Of a stretch of 64,000 nucleotides of DNA, positions 35,181 to 44,891 are shown in pieces. A program made the translations under genes and the position numbers. The stretch comes from Zhengitettix transpicula. Lineage: Eukaryota; Arthropoda; Insecta; Orthoptera; Tetrigidae. The notes below the pieces were generated by a model. That model was not told where the DNA came from, made no database searches, and worked only from the letters and a program-made list of their open reading frames with translations. Position 1 is the first letter of the stretch, and every line of letters starts with the position of its first letter. The stretch covers positions 18,924,307 to 18,988,306 of the forward strand of contig CM073594.1 of the NCBI GenBank assembly GCA_037074705.1, given 5' to 3'.

Positions 35181-37890
35181 TAATATACAAATTAAAATAA
35201 TAATAAAAGCCCGACATTGCATCATCATATTAATGTGGTATACAAATTAATAAAATAAAATGTGCCCCACATTGGAGTGGTAATTAATGTAATAAACAAT
35301 TTAATCAAATAAACTCACAATGTTGATAATTAAAGGGATTTATAAATGAATTTTAACAACTTTTAAAGATAAAACAGTTAATACAAATTTCAATTTAGTT
35401 TGGGTTCTGTACATAACTTCTTAAATAATTACCATAGCTTTTAATGAAATTCTTAATTCTTCATGGCCACTCATTGGGCCGTTAATAGTTACAGTAATTT
35501 GCAATTATCAACAAATCAAATGAGAACCAAAATGTTGCAAAAAATAATAATTAAATTTACAAGAAAATGTTAACATACAAAAATCTAAATAAATATGAAA
35601 TTTTAAGAAATTTGACAGTACACAATTTTTATATACAGTTTACAATGGAAGATTATTTTTACATTCCTGATTATAAGAACTGCTCTCATACCACACTGCT
35701 TATACACTTCACTAGTTTTTTTTAAAAAAATATATTTAACAGGCCATTCACAGTTCACAAGCTAAATCAGCACAAAACTTTCACTTTGCTAAATTTTTGG
35801 CCAACTGACCACCAGACATGTCTCCAACATTCGTTCTAGAACCATTTTGTCCTACATGTATCTGCTGACTTTACTTTACTGGTTATTTAATATCCTAGGC
35901 TGAATGTTGTTGGTTTTCGACAATAGAAATATGAAATATATATATACGTATATATTGTAATAGTAAGAATGTGACATTGTCAAAAATATTGGTATGGAAA
36001 GGATAGAGAGATAGGTTGTGGCTTGCCTGAAAGTGAAGTGTGGTGTCGCCATGAGGAACTGAAGGTTGTTCTTCAAATTTTCGGAGGCTCTCAGCCTCCT
36101 TCTTTGAAGAACAACCTTCAGTTCCTCATGGCGACACCGCACTTCACTTTCAGGTAAGCCACAACCTATCTCTCTATCCTTTCCATACCAATATATATGA
36201 CATTGTCAAATTAATTGCGATCATTGGTATGGAAAGGAAAAAGATATAGTTTGTGGCTTACCTGAAATTGAAGCATGGTTTGTGATATAGATTGGGGGGA
36301 AGCAGATAAATGGCTTATCTGAGCGGATAAGTTGAAATACATCCAAAGGGTGGCCTTCAGACATCAAACTGGTTCATGATTCTTATTAAGCTGCTTAATA
36401 TTTCTCATGGAAAATATAATTACTTGCATGCTTCATATGTGTACTCCGTGACATTAAATATTTATCAAGTGATTTCCTATTTATTGCAAAAAAACATTCA
36501 TATGAAATTATTCTCATTAAATTAAGTACAATTAGACAGTTTCTTACAAATCAAAAGTGTTTAATTTATTTATTGGTGATTCATTTGCAGGTTTCGTCTA
36601 ACATACCGATTGATTCTGAGGGAGAAAGAGTTACACTTTAATATAGGGATCTATAACCCTAGCAAGGACCTCACTTTCAGCTTCAACCTGCTGCTGCACA
36701 CCTACTTTAAAGTACCCGATGTTCGCCGCTGTCAGATAACAGGACTACATGGTTGTACTTTCATCGATAAGGTATCTCTATGATTTTAGTCAATGAATAT
36801 ACATTATTTGAGAGGAGGCCATTACTTTAAAGTAATAATAAGAAGCTCCAATCAATAAAATTCTAATATACATTTTATTCTTGGTCATTCAAGTTCTTTT
36901 TATTTTATACTTATACTTACTACTCAGATAATGATGGAAATAATTTTGAAATGAACACGTATGTTTTAATTCTGCAATTATTTTTTCCATATGCCCAAAT
37001 ATATATTTATTATAAAAGGTACAGAATGACCTATAATGGTTTCTCACAATGTTAAATATATATTTGTAAAATAATGAGAATATACAAATGAATGCCAAAC
37101 TAAGAATGTTGCATTAATTTATGACCATGTATAATGTTTCAGTCCAGAGATGGCGCAGTGTTTCAAGAAGGACGTGATGTTGTCACTATTTCAGAATGGA
37201 CAGATCGCATCTATCAAAACACGCCTCAAGAGCACATAATTACAAATGTAGTTTCAGGGCGTAAAATGAGGATACAAAAGTACAACTTTCCAGATACAGG
37301 TAAAACATGTGGCAATTATTAATTGTTCAATCTTACATGATTAAGTAATATTCTCTAAAATACTACAACATTAAAACTGCTAAGCTCTGACATTTTCTTT
37401 ACTAGTTGTATGGAATCCATGGGTAGAGAAAGCGAAAGAAATAACGGACTTTGGTGATGACGAATTCCCAAACATGGTGTGTGTGGAATCTGGCCATGTG
37501 TCTAGCCCTGTTATCCTTCTGCCAGGGACAGCCTTTGAAGCAAGTCAAATTTTGCAGGTAAGAAGTGAACATATATGCAAAATATTTATTTTTTCAAAAC
37601 CAACGGAAGTATTATTGTGTCATCATAATTATTATGAACTGATCAAGTCCTATAATTTAAATTTAGATTTCAGCTTGGAAGAAATTTTTAGCAATAGTAT
37701 GCAAATATTTTCTTAAAAACTGGCAGTTACAACCAATTGTTACTTCAAAGAGTGAAATATAATATATTATCTCCGTTTATTGTGCTCAAATCAAAACTTT
37801 AAAATGAATTATTTATTAAGGTTGAAGCACTTTTTTCTATTATTTGAATCCAAATTTAATTGTCTTTTATTGTTATTTCAGGTAATGTGA
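26891..37890 (+). CDS. Glucose-6-phosphate 1-epimerase (aldose-1-epimerase superfamily), 5' end not identified
   Basis: Interconverts the alpha and beta anomers of glucose 6-phosphate and related hexose 6-phosphates; expected in the cytosol. Exons: 26891-26949, 34492-34648, 36591-36771, 37143-37299, 37406-37557 and 37882-37890 (stop TGA). All have AG/GT borders and the codon phases join exactly (phases 1, 2, 0, 1, 0). The peptide reads AIFDGKKPIRGGIPFVFPQF, then FGPQHGFARI, LREKELHFNIGIYNPSKDL, LLHTYFKVPDVRRCQITGL, EWTDRIYQNTPQEHI, VVWNPWVEKA and NMVCVESGHVSSPVILLPG, ending ASQILQVM. The His of PQHGF and LLHTYF, the Asp of EWTDR and the Glu of CVESG fit the family's active-site pattern. About 238 residues are seen; roughly 35 or more N-terminal residues are missing upstream of 26891 (that exon must end in phase 2). 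The intron of 7.5 kb is filled with repeats. The C-terminus has a possible alternative form (see 37891-38199). Confidence 0.92.
26950..28306 (+). other. First part of the 7.5-kb epimerase intron
   Basis: The sequence just after the exon (26950-27570) is GC-rich. It contains long overlapping frames on both strands, including 160 codons on the - strand (27405-26923) that run antisense through the exon. None has a recognised domain. A tRNA B-box-like 'gcgggtccgattctgacc' near 27062 lacks a matching A box. A long A/T palindrome-like run lies near 28003-28040. Confidence 0.5.
28307..28728 (-). mobile_element. Family A retroposon inside the epimerase intron
   Basis: A full-length-type copy. A T run at 28310-28317 marks the A tail. 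It then passes through 'gtaatccacgttgggcaact', 'ggcattcgcctaaagaaatg', 'tcccacgcccttccgatagc', 'cgtatgcccaaggtctgcga' and 'tcggcttgtgggaaccttag' to 'aaaaacggagag'. It is inserted antisense to the epimerase gene. Confidence 0.85.
28770..28980. mobile_element. Foldback element with 35-bp arms and nested hairpins
   Basis: The arms 'caacccggtccaactgtttg' + 'ttgaataacaacgtt' (about 28856-28890) and 'aacgttgttattcaacaaaa' + 'cagttggcccgggttg' (about 28931-28967) are reverse complements around a 40-base loop. Just left of them lie two small hairpins built from CCTGCGAG/CTCGCAGG (28770-28795 and 28804-28828) and a further CCTGCGAG at 28841. It is non-coding and resembles a MITE or foldback transposon of a different family from B and C. 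Confidence 0.7.
29383..29640. repeat. Tandem array, five units of 50-51 bp
   Basis: Five units of the form 'aagagtatatacagttcata' + 'atacgcaaggtagccaaata' + 'cagacaaaat' stand head to tail. Small differences (gc/ac, cagg/caga, tta/ta) alternate so that units 2-3 and 4-5 are nearly identical as pairs, which indicates a dimeric higher-order repeat. The end of each unit ('gtagccaaatacagacaaaa') is the outer end of the family B MITE that follows directly, so the array arose by amplification of a MITE terminus plus flanking DNA. Confidence 0.9.
29641..29797. mobile_element. Palindromic MITE, family B, copy 5 (internally deleted)
   Basis: 'gtgataatataaataccaca' and 'caacgtttctgggatccttg' are mirrored by 'caaggatcccagaaacgttg' and 'tgtggtatttatattgtcac'. 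The centre is reduced to 'tcctactaggctcttcttag' and 'cgcctgaagaagagga'. The arms match almost perfectly, so this copy is young. Confidence 0.88.
29798..31451. other. Epimerase intron, middle part
   Basis: No exon, RNA gene or known repeat family. A run of C lies at about 31333-31342. Confidence 0.5.
31452..31797 (+). mobile_element. Family A retroposon in the epimerase intron, sense orientation
   Basis: Starts at 'cgctattcccattggaataa' and follows the family to 'catgtagcctgttgccct' with an A run. It is truncated at the 5' side compared with 20819-21273. Confidence 0.85.
31798..31896 (+). mobile_element. Family A 3' fragment, tandem with the previous copy
   Basis: The last roughly 100 bases of family A ('ctacccttccgcatcccccc' to 'gtagcctgttgccct' plus A run) are repeated immediately after the first A tail. 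This could be a second insertion into the tail or a tandem duplication of the 3' end. Confidence 0.85.
31897..34041. other. Epimerase intron, right part
   Basis: AT-rich with no exon. A (CT)n run lies at about 32766-32788. A weak Pol III A-box-like 'tggcgcagtgg' near 32466 has no clear B box. Short frames at 31850-32224 and 31946-32269 overlap on opposite strands and are taken as chance. Confidence 0.5.
34042..34107. mobile_element. Family B remnant (right arm)
   Basis: 'ggattgcagaaacgctgtgt' + 'gatatttatattaacactta' + 'attttgtcttttaattggct' matches the right arm of family B with many changes. The left arm is missing. It is an old relic close to the acceptor of the 34492 exon. Confidence 0.6.
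35135..35177. repeat. (TA)n microsatellite
   Basis: About 21 uninterrupted TA units in the epimerase intron between the exons at 34492 and 36591. Similar arrays lie at 38888-38912, 58010-58058 and 61575-61620. Confidence 0.95.
35972..36213. mobile_element. Foldback MITE, family C: near-perfect 90-bp hairpin in an intron
   Basis: The left arm (about 35986-36080) 'atattggtatggaaaggata', 'gcctgaaagtgaagtgtggt', 'ccatgaggaactgaaggttg' is almost exactly the reverse complement of the right arm (about 36100-36194) 'caaccttcagttcctcatgg', 'caccgcacttcactttcagg', 'tatcctttccataccaatat'. The loop is about 20 bases. The few differences would be G-U pairs in RNA. Outer flanks carry 'gacattgtca' on both sides. 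The right arm contains 'ctttcag|gtaagcc', a splice acceptor and donor back to back. It is non-coding and lies in a transcribed intron, so it would form a long dsRNA stem. Confidence 0.88.
36214..36278 (+). mobile_element. Family C fragment, left arm only
   Basis: 'atcattggtatggaaaggaa' and 'gtttgtggcttacctgaaat' match the left arm of family C directly after the complete copy. It ends abruptly near 36278, so it is a second, truncated copy. Confidence 0.75.
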
Positions 37891-38199
37891 GTAGAGGGCG
37901 GGGCTGCAGGGGCCACGGGAGGGCGCCGTGGCGGCGTGGGTCGTCACCAGATGACCCAGCAGCCTCAGCAGCTGCCTCAAACGCACCAGCTGCAGCCCCC
38001 AGCACAGCAAGCGTCCACTTCATCCAGTGGAGAGTTGCTGTGGTCTCCTAGCACTGCCCCATGGTTGGCCCTCAATAACGTGTATGTGGGCGAGATGCTC
38101 CACCACCGGTTGCTGTTGGAGCATGGTGGCAAATCCACGCCAGAGCACCATCCACACCAGTGCGCTAATCCCTGCAGCATCTGCTCTCTTAACCTATAG
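37891..38199 (+). other. In-frame GC-rich extension after the epimerase stop codon
   Basis: After the TGA at 37888-37890 the same frame stays open for 102 codons to a TAG at 38197-38199. The sequence is strikingly GC-rich compared with everything around it. The predicted peptide starts Gly/Ala/Arg-rich (VEGGAAGATGGRRGGVGRHQ), then is Gln/Pro-rich (MTQQPQQLPQTHQLQPPAQQ), then is more complex (ALNNVYVGEMLHHRLLLEHG), with a Cys-containing end. It could be reached by readthrough of TGA. Alternatively, an AG at 37895-37896 may serve as acceptor in place of 37880-37881: it is 15 nt downstream and keeps the frame while removing the stop. Against this, the other two + frames are also open for 60 or more codons here, so GC content alone could explain the lack of stops. 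The default reading is 3' UTR. Confidence 0.35.
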
Positions 38200-38805
38200 T
38201 CTCCCGGTTCACACCAACGGTATGGGGCGTCCGGGCTAATAGCTTTTTGAAAACATTTCCTGTGGTGCACTAAATTTTGTTTCTTATACAGATGATACTT
38301 GATATTGACAGTGTTAAGCAGGTATCATATTAAATTAACTGTAAGGAATCACCTTAGTTACTATAGCATAAAAATAATTTTGCCACAGTATAATTATAAA
38401 AATTGTCCTATATCATTTAATATTTTCAATACTATAGTACAATCTATTGATTTCAAACTAATTATTATTTTAAAAAAAGCAGAGTTGAAACACTGTTTTG
38501 TTAAATGTTAGGTTTTTTCTCATTTATCATGAAAAGTTTTTAAATAGTTATTGGCTTTTTTACTTAATGCAACAGGTTGGCAGATCACACATTCTCTTTT
38601 GATGTGTGCATCTTTGTGTATGAAGTTACATGTGCAAATATATGTACGCAATACTCTTGGACATGGAAAGCTTAGATACTAGAAGTTAAATTAGACACAT
38701 TCCTTGTAAACACGTCCTTAATATATGTCTGATCTAGATAAAGTATAAAATATAGTTTATTATATGCATATACAGTATAAATATATATTACCTTGAAGTC
38801 CATTA

Positions 38806-38811
38806 AATAAA
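38806..38811 (+). terminator. Candidate poly(A) signal of the epimerase gene
   Basis: AATAAA in the context 'cattaaataaagctg', about 915 bp after the stop codon. It is the first canonical hexamer followed by a T-rich stretch that I see, but AATAAA is frequent in such AT-rich DNA. Confidence 0.4.
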
Positions 38812-38887
38812 GCTGAATTTTGTAACTCGTATCTGTCCTGTAAACTATTACAATTTTATGATACAGTAAAATGAATTATAAATTAAT

Positions 38888-38912
38888 TATATATATATAT
38901 ATATATATATAA
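38888..38912. repeat. (TA)n microsatellite
   Basis: A short TA run of about twelve units in the presumed 3' flank of the epimerase gene. Confidence 0.9.
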
Positions 38913-40686
38913 TCTGGATGTGACAGTGAAAAATAGGTTAAGAAAGACAAAAAGAAAGTGTGGTTTACATGTATTTAAATATGTATTACAGAAGACAAGG
39001 AATTTAGAGAAATTTTTTGAAAGTTTCACCTGTATTCTTCAGCAAAGATTCTCCGTGAGAGGAGTATAGACTCTTAACTGTCGAAAGAGTAGCATAACAC
39101 CTCCAAATATTTCTACCAATTCATGTCTCTTCGAATACATTTTAATGCTCAGGAAAATCATGTTTTCTTTCTCTTTCCTATAATTATATAAATATATATT
39201 GCTGCAGTCTTCATAAAATCTTCTATGTACAGCTAATGTACATTGTTTGCATGTATAAATGATACATGCTGTGAAGTAAAAAGAAACTATAGGATTTCAG
39301 GATCAGTAAATACTTTGGTGCTTTCTATTTCACTTGTAGTTGTTTCTCGTGTTGAACAGAAGAATGTGAACTGATGCAAAATTGATTCATTATTGACACA
39401 TACACTCTTCATTAATAGCCTTGGAATATAGTACATGAAACAAAAGCTTGTAAATTATTAATAATGTCATATTGTGCTAAATTCTATAAGTATTACATTT
39501 ATTTAGATAGAATTCTATTAAAAATATTTAAATTAATGTGCTAAATTTAAATTCCTCAATATGCTATGTATTATTTATAGTACTGACATTAAATTTCTTT
39601 TCTATATTCACACACATTTCATTATGGCACTATTTAATATTATTCAAGTTATTTAAATAAAACTATAAACATTTAAATCAGACCAGAGACTATGATTACT
39701 TCAAAGTAACCTAAGTTAATTATAATCAGTTCACATTCATAAGTTACAAGTACACGATACATCAAAGTTAATGGTCTTTCTATAAACTTTGTTAAATCAG
39801 TAGTTACTGTTAGCTGAAGTGTTAAGTGGCTTATTGTATGCGTGACTTGAGATTAATAGACAATGTTTTTTTTAAAGTATTAGTGTATTTAACTTTGAAA
39901 GTGTAGATATCAATACCAAAATAATGGTAAGCGAGTACCAAATGATATTAGTGGGCTGTGGTTTGTTAAAATTTGTTCTATATTCTCTGCCATTTTTTAA
40001 TGTTGGCAAATGTTATCAAGAACACTAAGTATACGAAATGGACTCAAGATTCAATTAATTTTTTACATTATATTTACATTTTTTTGAGTATGTATTCATT
40101 AAATCCATAACTGGTAGCTTTTTTTTTTTGAGCAATCACCATCTGTTTATTTTCAATTAATTGTCTGTATCGGGAGAATCACTTGAAGTTATAGATGACA
40201 TTAGCATTTTATGTATGCTTATTGGTCTTTTTTCAAGATTATAGTGATTATAGTTCACATTTTCATCATGTTGAAGTATTGACTCCTATGTATAAAATAA
40301 CTATGTGACATTGAACATTTTTCCATTTTTAAGAAATTCTGAGGAAAATATTCATTTTAAAAAATCAGCAACCAGTTTTGGGGGAAAATAAGCTGTTATT
40401 ACACTGAATTACACTCACAACTTTCACACATGCTGAAAAACAATAAATATATTTACAAATTGATTTTTGATTCATCTACACCTCAATAAAGAAAGCTGTG
40501 AAAATCAAAATAATTTGAAACTTTTGTTAACTAAAATGCCTTCACCATTTAGGAAATAATTGTAGAATTGTATAAATTCAATGTCTACATTTACTGCCTT
40601 TCATTTGTTGAAAACTAATGTCAGCAATCTGTAATTCATAGTTAATGGCTTTTATCGTCAATTTTAATGTATATTTGAAAACGCCA

Positions 40687-40918
40687 GAACTAAAAATTAA
40701 TTTAATAAGAAAGATACCCAATTCAGACAAAAAACTGATAATATAAATACCACAAAACATTTCTGGGATCCTTGTCCTTTTCATCAGCTGCGAAGAAGAA
40801 CCTAGAGTGACCCAACTGCACTTGTCGGATGACAAAACTCAAAAGCTTTTGAGTATTTATATTATCACTTTTTTGTCTGAATTGGCTATCTTTGTTATTA
40901 ATAATTTTCAATCAGACA
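40687..40918. mobile_element. Palindromic MITE, family B, copy 6
   Basis: 'aaagatacccaattcagaca', 'ctgataatataaataccaca' and 'tttctgggatccttgtcctt' lead through the core 'gtgacccaactgcacttgtc'. The right arm is shortened: 'cttttgagtatttatattat' jumps directly to the outer end 'ttgtctgaattggctatctt', skipping the inner half. The outer ends 'attaataattttcaatcaga' define the element limits. Confidence 0.82.
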
Positions 40919-43900
40919 TAATTTTTTTCATTTTAAAAATTAATTTGTCGTCAAATCTAGAAACCGATGATAGCAGCCTGGATACTTATGGAATATATAG
41001 TTTTAATGCATCCCTCATTGTTAAAAAGTACGTGCAATTTTGCCAATAATATTTTACACTTCTTTCACACACACATACTTTGTCAGTATTTCTACTTGTG
41101 GCACAGTAATTGTTCTAGTTTCAATTAAGCTCAGGCAAGCTCCTGGATCAAAATATATTCAGGATTACAAAAAGTATCTTAATTAGCTTCCATAACTATT
41201 TTGAATATTTTAATGACAATGCTTCACTGTAATTTTGAACTAAAATTATATAGCCTTCAAGACCAAGGCATAGCTATCAAATGTTTCTGATCAAAAGCAA
41301 ATTCTTGTGTTTTTAATGTTAACGTCTCTAGTTACAAAAGGGATATCTTTAAATTACTAGCATGGTAAAATATTAAATAGCTTATAAATAAAACATAGTC
41401 TTTTAGAAAAAGACTTATAATTGAAAAAATACGCTTCATCGCTTTTGCAACCTGACTGCCAAAATTTCGGCCATAGCAGTAAAGGGAATAAGTCCCCCAA
41501 CTATCAAAATTTTGTAAACTTCATATACCTAAGAGGTCACAAAATGTTGTACTTTTTCAATTATAAAGTTTTTTCTGACTTTAAAAAGGCTACATTTAAT
41601 TTATAATTTACTCTTAAATAGTCGGATATATATCAGTATTAAGTAGCTTAATTGATGTAAACTTTTCCTATTTTGGGTATGAAAAAATCTAAGTACAGTG
41701 AAAAGCAATATGTAGATCTTTCAAATAACATCAAGACGAAAGAACTGCAGAGCCAATACTTAAAAATGTATTCCTTTCTTTATTACTACTTTATGCTGTA
41801 CATATAAATAAAGCACTAGTTATTTTCACAGTTATTCTTAGAACAATGTATTTTAGTGTTTGAAATTTATTGTGTTGCAAAACATGTCCATTATTTAACA
41901 GACACACAGCTGCCATAGAGAAAGTTGACAATTGACAGACTTGTAGGCATTTTTACTTGTATGTTACCAATTTTTTATAATGTTTGAAATGTCTGCTTAC
42001 ACACCTCATGAGCATCAAAGGTAGCACCTACATAGGCACATTTTTTTACAAATTGGGAAGGGCAAAATAAATATTTCACATTTCATCCCTTGAGCACAAA
42101 CTCCACATTTTGGCAACTGAGTAGACCATCTCGAAGACAAATTAATGCAAATGTGATAATGTTTTGTGGAAGTTTTTATAAGAAATATGTTCACAAAAAT
42201 ACAATTATTGTATAAAATTGCATTCAGAATCAACCATCTCTCAAATAGAATGCAGTCAATTAACCTTTCTCCTTACAATCTGAACATTAATGCTTAACAC
42301 ACACACAAAAATACTTAGTAATTGTCTTTCAACATCCAAATATATATAGTAACAAATGTCACGAAATTGAATAGAACATTTTTATATATACCATTGGACC
42401 TAATTTACAACACACTTAACATAAGCTTTTCCAGTGTATAGATTTGATCAAATTTATCAAATACAACACACCTCATTAGAAACTTGGTTGTAGAGTAGAT
42501 ACTCTTGGAGTCCTAATTTAGTTTTGTAATAAGTGATCGACAAGTGCTGGTTTTGTCTTAGCGCACCAGACAATTTCAGACACAGCTATGGTGATTGTCT
42601 TCCAATTATTTCTGTGTAAAAAATAAATTAGTTAAATTAGTTTCAAAATTTAAGAATCGGAGCAATAAAACTATTTTAAATATCACAATTGTTTATGTCC
42701 TTGATAAAATATGTAGACAAATTTGTGTATAATTATTTAATCTGGTGCAATAAATATGAATCTCATACTAATTTTATGTTTACTTCACCCCACATGGAAC
42801 TAAGAATTCTTAAAGAAGATACATTCATATTGAGAGACTGCACAAATTTAAAGATATTGCAGGGGGAAAAAGAAACAAATGGCCAACTAAAGTTCATACA
42901 AAATTCATTACATGTACTGCCATCAAATAAAATACACAGAAAAATATTTATAAATAAATTTATTATGAAGTCACCGTTTGAATAAAAACTTAAGACATCT
43001 AGGTTGATGTCTAAATTTGTTCATCACCTCGTCAATTTCTTGAAGAAGAAATTATATAATGTAAATATGGGATAAAGATGGATATTCTGACGGTTGATTT
43101 GATCTGTAGGCCTGCCTTAAATTCAACGTCAAGTTCTTCACAAATTTTTTTGAGCATTCTATAAAATAACTGCAAACTTCATCACATCGTTACTTTACTT
43201 TGTAATTGTGTATAGTTTTGCAGATGAACCTCTCTGAAAATAATCCTGGCGGCACCCATGACTGTAAATGTCTGTTACATTTAATATTAATAAAATGGAA
43301 CAACACAGTTTCGTTGGCTTATTTGTAGATCTTGTCAGGTGTAAAACTTCCATGAATCTAAACACACATTAATACATAATTTTTACATTGCCAAATATAA
43401 GTAGATACAATGGAATCATAGTTTTTAAAGGTTTTTTATCACTTTGTTTATTAATAGGCCTGTGTTACTAAAACCAAACCTTTCAAACCTAATACATCTA
43501 TTGTAGTTTGCTTTTGGATTTATATGTTAAATTTAAATAATGTTCAAACATTTGAATATATCCCAGCACATAAAAATTGCAAAACTCCTTTACATCCCAG
43601 GGATGTTAATAATATTTGTAATATTTCTTGCTCAATTTAAAAGGAAGTTATATTGGTCTAATAAAAAGGCCCTAAAAACTAGAAACAGAATACCATTCCA
43701 ATTTCAAACTTTCTATTGATAAACATTAAGTATTACTCAAACACAGTATGTGTAACAGCCATACTTTTGATTGGATGAATTGTCTACCTCTTCATCAAAA
43801 GAAGAAATTAAATGTTTATGAACAGATTGATTTGTACCTTCAAAGTTTAATGGAGTACTTCAAATTTTTAAAATCAGTATTTAACATTGCCCAAACCCAC

Positions 43901-44891
43901 AAAAGAACTATAGTAAACAACATGTTCTCAAAATAAATAATTTAAGAGATTCAGTGCAAGAAAAGGAACTGCTAGTTAAAAATTATATACAAGAAAAAAC
44001 TTATAGTAAAGAATATCTTGGCAGAACAAAATTTCTACACTTTACTAAATTTAGCCTTTTAAAACAAATACAGAAATTCAAGTATTTCATGTCAGTGTCA
44101 GAAAGACATGTAACTTCCTTCAGCCCAGAAAATATTTTCACATACATAAGCACAAATAGAGCCATTATAATGATACTTTTTGTGCCAAAATTGCAATTAA
44201 TCTGAATGAATTCAACTCAAAGTAAATTATACATTACTTTACAGATATAAGCAAATGTTCCGTTTGAATAATAGAAGAAATTATAAACAAAAGAATTGTT
44301 TGAAACAGTAAACAACTTTCTATTTAAAAAAAATTTTTAGATAAATTCTTAATACATTGTATGTTTCTCTTCTAAAAGCCTTAAGATTGTCAACAAACTT
44401 CGAATCCAAATCAAATGTTGCACCGTTAGCACAACTTCAGACAGCACACAATGGAATACTTTCAAATAACATGGATTTAGCTAGACAATATCAATTAATG
44501 GAAACTTAACAAATATAATTCTTAATATTCAATTAAAATCATTAAATGACACAATCTTTGGCACTTATAAGGATACAACATAAGTCATAATAAACAGTAA
44601 TGTGCATAATTTTTTATTCCACATTTTATTACATTAAGTTTAAAGATAAAAAAATTGATTATACCAAGTAAAAATATTGCATTGTCTCACAACTACTCCA
44701 AAATTCTGAACCAAAGTAAACATTTAAGTGCCTTGCGGAGAACATCTTTCCATACAAGTGGATAAAAAGTTGAAAATATTGAAATATTCAACATTTCTAA
44801 TCACTGAATAATCCCTTTTCCAATCATTTCACATAATAGTAAAACTTAAAGTTGATGGTGATAGTAGTGTGATTAAAATGTAGAGACTCGT
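40919..44891. other. AT-rich stretch including the SERF 3' UTR
   Basis: No exon or repeat family recognised. The frames at 42233-42015 (-), 42689-42985 (+) and 43748-44205 (+) are low-complexity Lys/Ile/Asn-rich translations typical of AT-rich non-coding DNA. The right end is the SERF 3' UTR. Confidence 0.5.
44613..44618 (-). terminator. Candidate poly(A) signal of the SERF gene
   Basis: AATAAA on the - strand (TTTATT at 44613-44618), about 275 bp after the SERF stop codon. It is the first canonical signal downstream. Not proven. Confidence 0.45.

Larger units (their letters stand above)
38200..40686 (+). other. Epimerase 3' UTR and AT-rich flank
   Basis: AT-rich with no exon. It includes the candidate poly(A) signal at 38806 and a (TA)n run at 38888-38912. 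The short frames are random. Confidence 0.5.

Noticed and set aside
35037..35228. Small frames with runs of Ile-Tyr on either strand (also 61524-61764)
   Set aside because: They are translations of (TA)n microsatellites.
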